64,000 nt of DNA from Ruminiclostridium sufflavum DSM 19573 (GTDB lineage: Bacteria > Bacillota > Clostridia > Acetivibrionales > DSM-1351): assembly GCF_003208175.1 (NCBI RefSeq), contig NZ_QKMR01000003.1, forward strand, positions 186,001-250,000. The letters are read 5' to 3'. The notes under the pieces are model-generated. The model was given only the letters and a program-made list of their open reading frames with translations, did no database searches and had not been told where the DNA came from. Position 1 is the first letter of the stretch, and each line of letters begins with the position of its first letter. Both the position numbers and the translations under genes were made by a program. This document shows, piece after piece, positions 24,916 to 35,780 of the stretch.

Positions 24916-27900
24916 TTAATAACTGCCTCCTATTGTAATACCGCTGGCTTCACAAGAAGCAGTACCACCGTCAGCTGATTTAATTCCGGCAGCAGCTAAT
25001 ATTGAAAGCTTGTCACCGGCTTTTACCGTAACACCTGTCATACTGGTAAGCTTGACAGTTAATGTCTTATGGTCGGCACTCCATGTAATATTAGCCGCCG
25101 GCTGAACTCCCCAGCTGTGAACAGTTTTTCCGTCTGATGCAAGCAGCATGAAGTTCTTAATAAGATTACTTGCTAATATATCAGGAATATTTGTTGCCTG
25201 ATCAAATGTAATTTTTATTATATCTCCGGAATCAACTGTGCCTGCAGTACCCCCATTTGCCATGGCAACACCTGTTACCTTCGGAACTGAGGTGAAGCTT
25301 CCGCCGATTATTGCACTGGAACTGCAAACATCAGTGGTGCCATCCTCATCCGTTAATCCCCATGCAGGGTTTACGGCAATTTTATCACCTACTGCAAGTG
25401 CTGTTTGTGTGACATCATTAAAGGTTATCGTTAATATCTTGTTACTTGCCGTTTTGTTAAGAGGGTCACTGCAGTCTGCCCATTCAACCGTTATATTCGT
25501 TCCCCATGCTTTAGAGGTTTTCCCTGATGAATCAGTAAGCATCAGGTAAGTTGAAATATTAGCAGCAGTAACCGCTTCCTGACTTGTTGCCTGATCAAAG
25601 GTTACGACTAATTGTTCACCATTTGAAAAACCGATATCATTGTTTTTATTCACAGCTTTTATACTTTCTATTACAGGCACAGTATGGAAACTGCCTGTCA
25701 GCTTTCCTGCAGAAGTGTAGCTTCCGGAAGTACCGGCGGCGTTCTGAATTCCCGCAGCAGCCAGAAGTCTTACCTCGTCTCCAATCTTTACGGTCAAGCC
25801 TGTCATTGAATCAAACGTAACAGTAAGTTCATTCCCTGCCGTATTCCAATACACAGCATCAATACCCGTACCCCAATCATTGGTTGTAAGTCTGTTACCA
25901 TTAACATCCCATGTGCCTGCCTGGAAGTAATTCCTAAAAGCATCCGCCGACAAGGCCTGTTTATTGGTATCTTCCTCAAAGGTTAAGGTAACAAAATTCT
26001 TATTTAGTATTTCATCGGCAGCAGCCGGTGAAGCAACTACTCTCAGCGCACATGCCGTAAACTGGATTGTCTGTACAGCACTTGCAAGCTTCAGCTTGGT
26101 GGCCTTCTCTCTTATCAGCACTTTCTTGCTTCCCCCGAAGTCGCCCTCAACAAGACCATTTATCCATGATTTCCCAGAATCAACACTATATTCATGAGTA
26201 CTCAGCAAGCCGTTGACCTTATTTGTATTGTCATTATAAGCCAATCCCGGTGAAGGCATAGGCACAGGTATATTTACAACAGTCTTAGCTGCTGACGGAA
26301 GCTTTGATTCAGTGACCTCGTCAGGAGAAGATGCAGCAATTCTGACCTCCAGATTTCCCTGTTCAAATATAACATTTGTCACAGCTGAAGAAGCATTGAG
26401 CGTCTTCCAATCACCTCCATTAACCCTATACTGTAAATTAATTATTGAATTATTTATTATCTTACCGGCTGCAATATCATAGTCTATCAATGATGTATCA
26501 ATAATGCTGTCGTCTGCCCTTGTCAATATAAAAGGCGTTCTGACATTTGATGTATTTGCTGCTTCACGTATATAGACAGTAACCATAAGTGCATTATCAT
26601 CGTATGTTATACTTGTCTTTGTTGCGGTACATGCCTTCCACACTATTGAGTCAAAGCTGTACTCCATTTGTATTGTAGTATTTGTAATAATATTCTTTGC
26701 TAAATCAACGCCCACATTATCCATGTTAAGTTTTGATGTTTCCGCTGTAACAATTGCCGGAGTATCAATAATATTTCCTGAGCTGTCGACACACACTGCG
26801 TAAATATCATAATGGGTTGATACAGTAAGTCCTGTAACAGGTAATGTTACTTCTGAATTTTTAGCTATTACCGCTGTCGCTCTGAGGTTTGTTGCCACCA
26901 TTGCATCGCCCGCATTCTTGAAGGCTTTTACCTGTGCGCTTGTCGGTGCATTTGAGCCTGCCGGCAAGGCTACCATATATACGTTTCCATCCTCATTTGC
27001 CTTGAATAGAATATTAATCAGGTTATCAGAGGTTGGAAGTACCTGCTGAGGATATCCTTCAATAAACTCAGGTGCTGTTGTATCGGCAGTCTTAAAGTTA
27101 AATGCTGTTACTGCACCTATGTTGCCTACACTGTCAACCGCAACCGTATAAACAGTATAGTCTGTATACGCCGTCAAATTTGTTATTGCCAATGTGCCCT
27201 CTATATTTTCCACAACACTAACTGTCCCCAGCATTCCTGCCTCAACAGGTGTACTTGCTACATTCAGTCCAGCTGTTACCTGTCCGGCTGTTGGTACGGA
27301 ATTGCTGATATCATTCAGCACTGTCACAAAATATACACTTGAAGCTTTATCCAGCTTCACAGTAATGTTTGCTGTCTGCTCTGTCTTTGTACCTGCTTTA
27401 GGATAGCCTGTGGCAAACTTTGGTGCCACCGCATCAACCAGCATGTTTGATGTATAACTTAAGGATCCTGTATTTGTACTGCCCGGTTTAGGCAATGTTG
27501 TAACTGCATTTACATTCGTACCGCTGTTTACTATTGAGGCCCCCAGAACTGAAAGTGACGTTGCAGCTACATAGTCAAGGTCCTTATTTGCATCTCCTGT
27601 CTTTACAGTGTACTCAAACAACAATTCCTTTGAACCAGAACCGCTCTTGTAGGAAGCAACCCCATCAACAGCTCCTGTCTCAAGTGTGAGTGTCGGAGTT
27701 CCCGATACATCTACCTCCGTATCATAAATAACTTTAACCTGAACTATATCTCCCAGCTTGTAAGTTTTTGACTCTCCACGCACCTCAACTATTTTTGCGG
27801 CTGTCGGTGCTGTATAGTTAATGCTTATAGTATTTGTTGACTGTACTTCAAATATTGTTCCAATAACTGCGGAGATAGGTATCTTAACATTTATAACCTG

Positions 27901-30900
27901 CTTTAGTGCAGTTATATTATAATCTGTTACCGCCGGCATAGTTATTGTTATCACATTCGCAGAAGTTTTGGTTATACTGCTGCCCTTAAGCACTGACACC
28001 ACCTTAGCCCACTCATCTTCCTCAATATCCGCCTTAAATCCGCCAAATAGGGCATCCTTTACTGTTGTGTCATTTATGCCGTTTGCCCAAGTGGCACCGC
28101 TCAGCGTTATAATAATTGTCTTTCCTCCGGTTCTCACAGCTGATTCATCCAATGTTGATGCTATTGCTGTACCTGACAATGTAGCTGTTGCAACAACTCC
28201 AATAGAAATTGTATCACTCAGGGTCAAGTTTGCAATCCCTCCTATCATACAAGAAGCTGGTATAGTCAGAGTAATATATTGGTCAGCTGATATATTATAC
28301 CCTGAAACAGCAGGTAAAGTCACAGATACAGTGTAGTTGTCAGTTCTTTCGATTGCAGACTGTCCCGCTGTTTTGAGTGCAGAAACAACCTTAGCCCACA
28401 TCGTAGCCTCCATTGATGCTGCAAGTCCTGAGAACAATGCGTTTCGTTTTGTTTCATTAGTCTTTATATCTGTTACCCATTGTCCGTCCGATAATGTTAT
28501 ATTCAGCGTCCTTCCTCCCGAAACAATATCTGTTTCAGGCAAAGGCACAGAAATCAAAGTACCGGATAAAACAGCCGTTGAATTTGATGCTACGGTTATT
28601 TTTGTGGCAACTGCTACATCCTTGATTGCATCAACTAATATCTCACCGCTTGATGCCTTGTATGGCACAGTTATACTTATCGTTTCATTCATACTGATAT
28701 CATAATCTAAAACAGCAGGTAATGTTATAGTTATCTTGCTGCTTGAATTTCTTGTTATCGCTGTATCTCCTGCAGCCTTCAAAGCGGCAGTAACCTTACT
28801 CCACATGGCTGTGTCACTGCTTGAGGTTTTTAAGCCGTCAAATATTGCATTCCTCTTATCAGTATCAGCTGCCGCATCCAAAGCAAATTTTCCGTTTGTT
28901 AGCGAAATTATTATCTGTTTTTGTCCTGCAACAATATCACCCTCACCTATACTCGGTACTGCCGACCCGCTAAGCTGTACTATCACGTCCGCAGCTATTT
29001 TTACAGAATTCACTGATGTTGCGGCTTTAACAGCGTTCTTTATCAAGCCTGCTTCAGGTTTTACAGTAAGCGAAATAAACTGAGTATCCGTTATATTATA
29101 CGCTGCTGTTTCACTCAGTGTAATTGTTATGGTATCCTTTGCTGCATTCATTACGGCTGCGGCTGTACCTTCATTCTTTAGGATAGTTAATACCTTGCCC
29201 CATTGAACCTGTTCACTTCCCGAAGCCGTTAATCCGTCAAACAAAGCGTTTCTCTTAGTAGCATTCGAAAGCGCATCATCCTGCCATACTCCGTAAGCAA
29301 GCTTAACTGCTATTGTCCGTCCTCCGTTTACAATATTTTCTTCTCCGGTAGGCATGGACACAGCTGTTCCTGCCAATGTTACCTCAACATTTCTTATGTT
29401 GTCCGCTATAAGCAGCAAATCCGCATAAGCCTTAACATGACCGCTGCCATCAACTGCAGCGAGTATCAAATGCTGCCCTTCGGCTGCCGCTATATCCGAG
29501 CCCTGAGTATAGCTACTCATTCCCGATAATAATTGATCCTTTAAAATCAGTGCCGGAGCACTGTCCTGTACTGCATACTTCCATTCGGTTGCACCTGTAG
29601 GCAGGCTTAAGGATGATATTTTTGTCTTATTGAGCAATGAACCTGCCTCCGGTACCGAATAATTTGCATTTAAAATCAGCAGAGGAGCAACTCCTCTTAC
29701 ATTATCAGCTAATACCTGTAAGCATACATATCCTTTTATTCTTCCAGTTTCATCAACTGCATAGAGAGTAACATACTGTCCCTCTTTTACCGTAATATCC
29801 TTATTGACATCGTAACCGACCGCACCCTCCACTGATGTATTTATTAACGGTACATCTATATTATTATCTGTTACCTTAACTATCCAATCTGAAGCACCTG
29901 ATATTCCTACAGAGGTCAGTTCGGTAAATTTAGTGGTTCCGACACCTGAGCCGGGCTGCAGTGCAGTATAGTTCTGAGGTGTCTTAAGCAGTGCGGCATT
30001 TCCCGGCCTCACACTTCCTTCGGTTATTTTAATGTTTTCATAAGCCAATACCTTTTTGCTGGAATCAACAGCAATCAAAGACACGTATTGCCCTGCACTT
30101 ACGGCTATATTCGAGCCGGATACATAACTCCGGTAATCACCGTATGTACTGCCGGTTCCTGAAACAGTGCTAATTACCTGTTCTGCAATTATATCAGAAG
30201 CTGTATCAGAAACCTTTACAACAAAGTCTGTGCAGCCGTTAATCCCCTCAGGTGATACATATATCGAAGTCGTTCCCGTATCAGTTCCATATTTGGGAGT
30301 TGTATAATTAAGCCCTGATACTAATTTGTTTGCCAAAGGCGGATTTATTTCCGCAGAGGTAACAAGTATGTTCTTGTATGCCTTTACCTTTCCGTTAGCA
30401 TCCACAGCTGCAAGAACAACATATTGATTTGCCTTTACCGCAATATCATCCCCGCTGGTATAGTTTACAGGAGTAGTAAATACACTGTCTAATGTCAGTA
30501 CTGCAATCTGAGACGCATCAACAACCTTTATCTGCCATTTTGTCGCACCTGCTATACCAATAAACTTTAAGTCACTGAGCTTTGTGGTTCCGGGCTTGCT
30601 TCCTTCCGCAGGGCCTGTATAGTTGCCGCTGCCAAGTAATGGAGCATCCACCGGCTTAATCTGTGAAGCCGACATGGTAAACTGCTTATATGCCACTACC
30701 TTGTCATTAATTGTAGCAACTATCAACAGGTAGCTTCCCGTACTTACCGGAATATTTCCTCCGCTTGCATAAGTTGTCCACTCTACACCCGAGGCATCCT
30801 GTTCAAGCAGAAGAATGCTCATTGCCTGAGTATTTGTCTTATACTTCCATACGACAGTATCACCTGTTTCTTTCTGAATACCTGTATCACTCAGCATAAG

Positions 30901-33900
30901 CTTTGTGGTTCCGGCATCGCTGCCAGGCTCCGGAATAGTATAATTAGTGTTTTCAGTTAATAATGCTGCATAAGGCGACTGAATCTGATCCTTCGTAACA
31001 GTTATGTCAGCATATGCTTTTACTCTGTTCAGTGTATCCGTTGCCAACAACAATACATGCCAGCCTGTCTTGATATTTATGTCACTCTTAAGAGAGTACA
31101 TCGATGACCCTGAAAGTGCCGTATCCTTTGCCGGAATATCAAAGCTTCCTTCCTGAACCTTTATCATCCAGTTCCTTGCATCTACTATACCTATTAAATC
31201 AAGCTTATCAAAGCATGTTGTGCCTTCATTTTTACCCTTGGCCAGATTGTAGCTGGTGGCAGGAATAACATCCGCGTTGTAAGGGCGAACGTTTGATGAA
31301 TAAATATACACATTCGCATAAGCCTTTACCTTCTTTTCGGCACTTCCGTCAACCGCAAGCAGCAGTATGTATTGCCCTGCCTTCACCTGAATTTGTGTAG
31401 CAGCAGTCAATACGTTGATACCGCTTATACTGTCAGAACTTGAATCTTTAGCCGGAGCAGCGAATATCGTATCGCCAACCGCATATCTCCAGCTCCAGCT
31501 TGCATCTGATCCTATCAGACCTGCAAATGATAATGACGATATAACCGTCGTACCCTCACTGCTTCCCGGTACAGGGGTTGAGTAGTTTGTATTCGATACA
31601 AGCAACGCTGCAGCTGGTGTTCTTATTTGTGCCGAAGTAATTGCTATATCCTTATACGCTTTAATTCTGCTTGCACTGTCCGTTGCATACAGTATTATCC
31701 TCTGTCCTTCCGAAATGCTGATACTGTCTCCTACTATATAAGGAAGCAAGCCTGATATTACACTGTTATAATCAGGGACAGCAATTACAGCACTGCTGTC
31801 AGCGACCTTATAAAGCCACTTTGCAGCACCTTGGATTCCCAAGGTATTCAAGATTGTTATTCTTGTCGTGCCGCCGGTCTGTCCGGGTTCAGGATCTGAG
31901 TAGTTGTAGCTTTCATTAACTGCAACCTCACTGCTGGCCTTAAGTGTTCCTGCCTGCGGCTGTTTAATCTGTGCTGCGCTTATTATTTCGTCTGTATATG
32001 CCAATGTTTTCCCGTCGGTATCAACAGCAACTATTAAAACATGCTTTCCTACAGAAACTGCTATGTTATTCCCTGAGGTATAGTCTGTACCTGTTAAGAC
32101 ACTTCCTTTATATGGCGTTGCAAAGGCTGAATCTCCTATAATATATATCCACTTTACGAAACCCGGAATACCGTTTGCGGATAGTACAATCTTTGTAGTA
32201 CCTACTGAGTCTCCCGGTGCAGGGAGGCTATAGTCATTTGGCGTCAGAAGCTTCAGAGCATCAGCCGGCCTGATTTGTGACTCGCTGATAACTATATCCT
32301 TATATGCCTTTATCCTGCCGTTTGCATCTGTTGCAAGCAATATCAGATGCTGCCCGGCAGCAATGGCAATATCCTGATTCTCTGCACAGTTTATTGCTCC
32401 CGAAAGTACACTGTTGCTTTGAGGAACTGCTGAAAGAGCATCATTCTGAACCCTTATCATATACTTGACCGCATCTGTAGGAATTGATGCTCCTACAGCG
32501 GAAGTATTGAAGTTCAGGTCAGGGAACATTGTAGTTCCTGCTTTTGAACCCATTTCAGGTGCCGCAAAGTTTATATCTGGTATCTCTATTACGTCTGCCT
32601 GACGTACCTGTGTGGCATCTATTGTCAAATCAACATATGCCAGAATCTTATTTAATAAGCCATCTGCCTGTACTCCCACGAGCAACAAATGATTCCCCGC
32701 TGAAACGGTTATATCGCTTCCCGCTGTATATTGATTAAATACCCTGCCTTCAGTATATCTTTCAAAGTCGGCTGTCGAAGCCCCCCTCGCAGGTACAACC
32801 GGTTCATTCTCAAGAGTCACATACATCCACCTGTCAATATTTGCAAAGTCCGGCGTATCTCCCTTGCTCAGGCTCTCAATCTTTATAGTATTTACCATTG
32901 CTCCGTATGTCGGTACAGAGAAGTTATTATCCTGTTCAAGGCTTCCGGCAGGCAAGCTTACCATATCCGAAGTAACCTTTATATCAGTATAAGCCTTTAC
33001 ATTTCCGCTGCCGTCAACTGCAGCAAGCAATATATGCTTGTTAACAGTTACAGGAATATCATCACCTGCTGTATATTCCAATGCAGCCTCAAGCTTGGAA
33101 TCTACATATACATTTGATGTTGCAGTATCCTGAACCTTGTACATCCACTTAACGGCACCCGCTATATCAGCTAGTTCCAAAGAAGTAAATCTTGCCGCTC
33201 CTGCTCTTATTCCACTTACAGGGCTGCTGTAATTGGTTCCCTGTACAAGCTTGTCTGCACTGTATGGTGTAATCATCGAGCTTGTAATGGTTATATCCTT
33301 GTATGCCTTAACCTCATTTGAACCTGAAACTGCAGCAAGCATCAGATGCTGTCCTTCAGCCACATTTATATCCTGGCCTTCAGTGTATTCGGTATACTCT
33401 GATGCCGGTAATATGTCTTCAAAGCCCGGAGCAGTAAAAGCACTATCCTGTACTTTAATTAACCACTTGGCAGCTCCGGTAAATCCTGCAAATGACAGCT
33501 TGGCTATCTTTGTAGTACCGCCTTGAGTACCGTATACAGGAGTCGAATAATTTGTATTCTCTACCAGAATCCTTAAGCTGTCCGATACAAACGTTGCAGT
33601 CTCCTGTCCGGAAACAGGAAGCCTCGGCCCGGTAGCATCGGCATCAGAAACAGTTGTAAATTCATAGTGACCTCCTGCCGGAACAACTCTGTTTCTCAGG
33701 TAAACAATAATCTTGTCTCCCGCTGATAAATTCAGATTTGTAAAGGACAAGGTCTGTATATTCGGTATCTGTGATGACAGCAGGTTTGTCTCTGCTCCGC
33801 CGTCTATGCTTACAGTATCACTTACATATGCCGAGAATCCATTAGGCAGCTTGATAACAACTGTTCCGTTAGACATATTGTCACCTGCCGTATATGTAAG

Positions 33901-35760
33901 CTCAAAGTCTGCTTTTGTTCCTGCCTCTCCGCTTGACGGATTAATTTCAAGAGTTCCGGGAGCGGTAACATTATCAGATGTGACTGTCACATCAATAGCA
34001 GAAGATTTTGCATTATAGTTTATATACTGTCCTGTTATGTATATCTTGGTTTTACCTACGCTGACCCCTGTAATAATTCCGGTGTCACTTACGGTTGCGA
34101 TATTATTATCAGAGGATATATATGCAAGCTTAGCTTCTGACGGTGATAAGCCGCTTACATTTATTTGCGCTGTACCCTTCACCTGAACGCTTAATTGATT
34201 TGAAACACTGAAACTAACCGTAGGCTTTATAGGATCAATAATTGTTCCGTTAATATCGGAAACAACACCGTTGGCAATATATAAGCTGTCAGGCGTTATG
34301 TCGGCACTGACATTATCGGCATAAACATATAGATTGTCTATATGTCCCGTACCCGATATAGTTGCGGAGCCGCTGGCAACTATAGTTTTTATATAAGCAC
34401 TTTCCTTCATCCCCAGATATGAAGCTCCCGAGGTTGGTTCAAAAGTAAGAGTGTCTACGTTACCTTTGTCAAAATTGATTGAAGTAGTATCGGCAATTCT
34501 TATTTTGCTGACCTTTGCTACTCCGTTCAAATCAATTCTGTTGCCCGTTGCATTTTCTTCAATAGCCAAGGTATCAACAGTACCGCCAAAAAGCCGAATT
34601 GTGCTCTTGGCAGCTTTAGTTGAAATAGTGCCGGCACTTCCACTCGTCAAGGTGAAGCTTGCTACCGTACCTTCAAGAATGTTAACCTTATCGGTCTTAC
34701 CTGCCAGATTCACATTTATATTACTTTTGTCAAACTGAACTTCACTGAAATTCCCTTCGAGATTTACTGTCTGATTTGCGGCAACTGCCTGCTCGGCGAT
34801 TACATTTACAAACCCCTTCCCGGTAGTCAGATTTGTTTCAAGCAGCTTTCCGCCCGATCTTAAATATGTATTTTCAATTGTAGTAGTACCCTGAGCAACG
34901 ACACGTACGTTACCTGCATACTTCTCTACAATTACATCTCCTGCTATTGCAGAGCTTTTAATAATAACACTGTCTGGTCCTCCGCCTCTTATAACCATTT
35001 TCCCTTTTACAGTTATATTTTCAAGGCTTACATTTCCGTCGGCAACACCTTCACCGATTATGAGATCACCGGAAATCTCCATGTTTTTCAGTGTAACTAA
35101 ATTTGTATTAATAATCATGTTACCTGTAACATTTTTAGTTACTGTCCCTGCTTTTGTTATAACAAGTCCTATGCATTTGTCCAGCATCTTTATTGCGTCA
35201 ATCAGCTTTAAAACACCCAAAGGCGCATATCTTCCGCTGGATATTTCTGATAAATAGCCTTTTTCTATAACAGCTCCAAAAGCCTGTAATTGTTCTGAAT
35301 CAAGCTTTTCAGCATCTGTAATCTTTTTAAGAAACCTCTGATCGCTAAGCTCTAAGCCAAATACCTTTGCAACCATAGCTGCGGCTTCTACCCTTGTTAT
35401 ACTGGAAAAAGGATAGAAGCTGGTTTTTGCCTTGTCTGTTACATACCCTGCTGCGACAGCCTTGGATATTTCTATACCGTACCATGAATCCCTCGGAACA
35501 TCAATAAAGCTTATATCTGCCTGCTTGGAAGGTTTGAGGACATCATTTACAAACCCGATAAAGTCAATCTTTTGCATAGGCTTATACAAATCTTCGGTAC
35601 TCACTCCCTTGTCCAGCATTCCCGTTTGTTTCCATTTATTTAATAATGCACTATCCTCTGCAGATGCACCTGTTCCTGATGCTGCAAAGGCAGAAAAAGG
35701 AGTAAACAGCATATTTGCTATTATTAGCACAATGGCTAACGGCCTTAATAACTTTCTCAT
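24916..35760 (-). CDS. giant repetitive SLH-anchored surface protein (3614 aa)
   Basis: Secreted protein of 3614 residues. A signal peptide (1-27, ending SAFAA) is followed by N-terminal SLH domains, best at 82-130 (FIDVPRDSWYGIEISKAVAAG; SSITRVEAAAMVAKVFGL). Residues 200-500 are a repetitive beta-solenoid-like region (TGNMIINTNLVTLKNMEISG). A Big_2-like domain at 510-600 (AYISSDNNIATVSDTGIITG) follows, then an Ig-like segment, then 13 copies of a module of about 107 residues (731-2124) and 4 copies of one of about 130 (2125-2650). After these come an Ig-like domain (2650-2775), two GYP-type modules, a DUF4073-like domain near 3130-3190 and three SbsA-type Ig-like domains to the end. There is no LPXTG motif, and the SLH region is the only anchor. 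GGAGAGAG precedes the ATG; the upstream gene ends 20 bases away, so both share the sigma-D promoter at 38181-38207. No catalytic motif is seen. Confidence 0.88.
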   Translation of the reverse strand: MRKLLRPLAIVLIIANMLFTPFSAFAASGTGASAEDSALLNKWKQTGMLDKGVSTEDLYKPMQKIDFIGFVNDVLKPSKQADISFIDVPRDSWYGIEISKAVAAGYVTDKAKTSFYPFSSITRVEAAAMVAKVFGLELSDQRFLKKITDAEKLDSEQLQAFGAVIEKGYLSEISSGRYAPLGVLKLIDAIKMLDKCIGLVITKAGTVTKNVTGNMIINTNLVTLKNMEISGDLIIGEGVADGNVSLENITVKGKMVIRGGGPDSVIIKSSAIAGDVIVEKYAGNVRVVAQGTTTIENTYLRSGGKLLETNLTTGKGFVNVIAEQAVAANQTVNLEGNFSEVQFDKSNINVNLAGKTDKVNILEGTVASFTLTSGSAGTISTKAAKSTIRLFGGTVDTLAIEENATGNRIDLNGVAKVSKIRIADTTSINFDKGNVDTLTFEPTSGASYLGMKESAYIKTIVASGSATISGTGHIDNLYVYADNVSADITPDSLYIANGVVSDINGTIIDPIKPTVSFSVSNQLSVQVKGTAQINVSGLSPSEAKLAYISSDNNIATVSDTGIITGVSVGKTKIYITGQYINYNAKSSAIDVTVTSDNVTAPGTLEINPSSGEAGTKADFELTYTAGDNMSNGTVVIKLPNGFSAYVSDTVSIDGGAETNLLSSQIPNIQTLSFTNLNLSAGDKIIVYLRNRVVPAGGHYEFTTVSDADATGPRLPVSGQETATFVSDSLRILVENTNYSTPVYGTQGGTTKIAKLSFAGFTGAAKWLIKVQDSAFTAPGFEDILPASEYTEYTEGQDINVAEGQHLMLAAVSGSNEVKAYKDITITSSMITPYSADKLVQGTNYSSPVSGIRAGAARFTSLELADIAGAVKWMYKVQDTATSNVYVDSKLEAALEYTAGDDIPVTVNKHILLAAVDGSGNVKAYTDIKVTSDMVSLPAGSLEQDNNFSVPTYGAMVNTIKIESLSKGDTPDFANIDRWMYVTLENEPVVPARGASTADFERYTEGRVFNQYTAGSDITVSAGNHLLLVGVQADGLLNKILAYVDLTIDATQVRQADVIEIPDINFAAPEMGSKAGTTMFPDLNFNTSAVGASIPTDAVKYMIRVQNDALSAVPQSNSVLSGAINCAENQDIAIAAGQHLILLATDANGRIKAYKDIVISESQIRPADALKLLTPNDYSLPAPGDSVGTTKIVLSANGIPGFVKWIYIIGDSAFATPYKGSVLTGTDYTSGNNIAVSVGKHVLIVAVDTDGKTLAYTDEIISAAQIKQPQAGTLKASSEVAVNESYNYSDPEPGQTGGTTRITILNTLGIQGAAKWLYKVADSSAVIAVPDYNSVISGLLPYIVGDSISISEGQRIILYATDSASRIKAYKDIAITSAQIRTPAAALLVSNTNYSTPVPGSSEGTTVISSLSFAGLIGSDASWSWRYAVGDTIFAAPAKDSSSDSISGINVLTAATQIQVKAGQYILLLAVDGSAEKKVKAYANVYIYSSNVRPYNADVIPATSYNLAKGKNEGTTCFDKLDLIGIVDARNWMIKVQEGSFDIPAKDTALSGSSMYSLKSDINIKTGWHVLLLATDTLNRVKAYADITVTKDQIQSPYAALLTENTNYTIPEPGSDAGTTKLMLSDTGIQKETGDTVVWKYKTNTQAMSILLLEQDASGVEWTTYASGGNIPVSTGSYLLIVATINDKVVAYKQFTMSASQIKPVDAPLLGSGNYTGPAEGSKPGTTKLSDLKFIGIAGATKWQIKVVDASQIAVLTLDSVFTTPVNYTSGDDIAVKANQYVVLAAVDANGKVKAYKNILVTSAEINPPLANKLVSGLNYTTPKYGTDTGTTSIYVSPEGINGCTDFVVKVSDTASDIIAEQVISTVSGTGSTYGDYRSYVSGSNIAVSAGQYVSLIAVDSSKKVLAYENIKITEGSVRPGNAALLKTPQNYTALQPGSGVGTTKFTELTSVGISGASDWIVKVTDNNIDVPLINTSVEGAVGYDVNKDITVKEGQYVTLYAVDETGRIKGYVCLQVLADNVRGVAPLLILNANYSVPEAGSLLNKTKISSLSLPTGATEWKYAVQDSAPALILKDQLLSGMSSYTQGSDIAAAEGQHLILAAVDGSGHVKAYADLLLIADNIRNVEVTLAGTAVSMPTGEENIVNGGRTIAVKLAYGVWQDDALSNATKRNALFDGLTASGSEQVQWGKVLTILKNEGTAAAVMNAAKDTITITLSETAAYNITDTQFISLTVKPEAGLIKNAVKAATSVNSVKIAADVIVQLSGSAVPSIGEGDIVAGQKQIIISLTNGKFALDAAADTDKRNAIFDGLKTSSSDTAMWSKVTAALKAAGDTAITRNSSSKITITLPAVLDYDISMNETISITVPYKASSGEILVDAIKDVAVATKITVASNSTAVLSGTLISVPLPETDIVSGGRTLNITLSDGQWVTDIKTNETKRNALFSGLAASMEATMWAKVVSALKTAGQSAIERTDNYTVSVTLPAVSGYNISADQYITLTIPASCMIGGIANLTLSDTISIGVVATATLSGTAIASTLDESAVRTGGKTIIITLSGATWANGINDTTVKDALFGGFKADIEEDEWAKVVSVLKGSSITKTSANVITITMPAVTDYNITALKQVINVKIPISAVIGTIFEVQSTNTISINYTAPTAAKIVEVRGESKTYKLGDIVQVKVIYDTEVDVSGTPTLTLETGAVDGVASYKSGSGSKELLFEYTVKTGDANKDLDYVAATSLSVLGASIVNSGTNVNAVTTLPKPGSTNTGSLSYTSNMLVDAVAPKFATGYPKAGTKTEQTANITVKLDKASSVYFVTVLNDISNSVPTAGQVTAGLNVASTPVEAGMLGTVSVVENIEGTLAITNLTAYTDYTVYTVAVDSVGNIGAVTAFNFKTADTTAPEFIEGYPQQVLPTSDNLINILFKANEDGNVYMVALPAGSNAPTSAQVKAFKNAGDAMVATNLRATAVIAKNSEVTLPVTGLTVSTHYDIYAVCVDSSGNIIDTPAIVTAETSKLNMDNVGVDLAKNIITNTTIQMEYSFDSIVWKACTATKTSITYDDNALMVTVYIREAANTSNVRTPFILTRADDSIIDTSLIDYDIAAGKIINNSIINLQYRVNGGDWKTLNASSAVTNVIFEQGNLEVRIAASSPDEVTESKLPSAAKTVVNIPVPMPSPGLAYNDNTNKVNGLLSTHEYSVDSGKSWINGLVEGDFGGSKKVLIREKATKLKLASAVQTIQFTACALRVVASPAAADEILNKNFVTLTFEEDTNKQALSADAFRNYFQAGTWDVNGNRLTTNDWGTGIDAVYWNTAGNELTVTFDSMTGLTVKIGDEVRLLAAAGIQNAAGTSGSYTSAGKLTGSFHTVPVIESIKAVNKNNDIGFSNGEQLVVTFDQATSQEAVTAANISTYLMLTDSSGKTSKAWGTNITVEWADCSDPLNKTASNKILTITFNDVTQTALAVGDKIAVNPAWGLTDEDGTTDVCSSSAIIGGSFTSVPKVTGVAMANGGTAGTVDSGDIIKITFDQATNIPDILASNLIKNFMLLASDGKTVHSWGVQPAANITWSADHKTLTVKLTSMTGVTVKAGDKLSILAAAGIKSADGGTASCEASGITIGGSY
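27811..29388 (-). repeat. four coding repeats of about 130 residues (second module family)
   Basis: Residues 2125-2650 of the giant protein hold four modules, each opening LSGTxxS, then GGRT-type strand, KRNALFDGL, W(A/S/G)KV and TITLPAVxxYNI. The last copy is the most diverged (VKDALFGGF). They fit a beta-rich Ig-like fold; I do not recognise a named family. Confidence 0.75.
29389..33570 (-). repeat. thirteen coding repeats of about 107 residues (first module family)
   Basis: Residues 731-2124 of the giant protein are 13 modules in tandem. The shared pattern is NYSxPxxGxxxGTTKI, then xWxYKVxDS, then YTxGxDIxVxxGQHLxLxAVDxxGxVKAYxDIxITxxxIRP. The conserved core sits at the module ends; the middle varies in length. 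Copies are clearly diverged rather than identical, so the array is old. I do not recognise a named domain family. Confidence 0.85.
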
Positions 35761-35780
35761 TAAATCTCTCTCCTTCTCAA

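Noticed and set aside
27968-28705. Open frames on the plus strand opposite the giant SLH gene (also at 28736-29083, 33713-34018 and others)
   Set aside because: They are antisense shadows of a low-stop-codon coding region, have no ribosome binding sites and no recognisable protein pattern.
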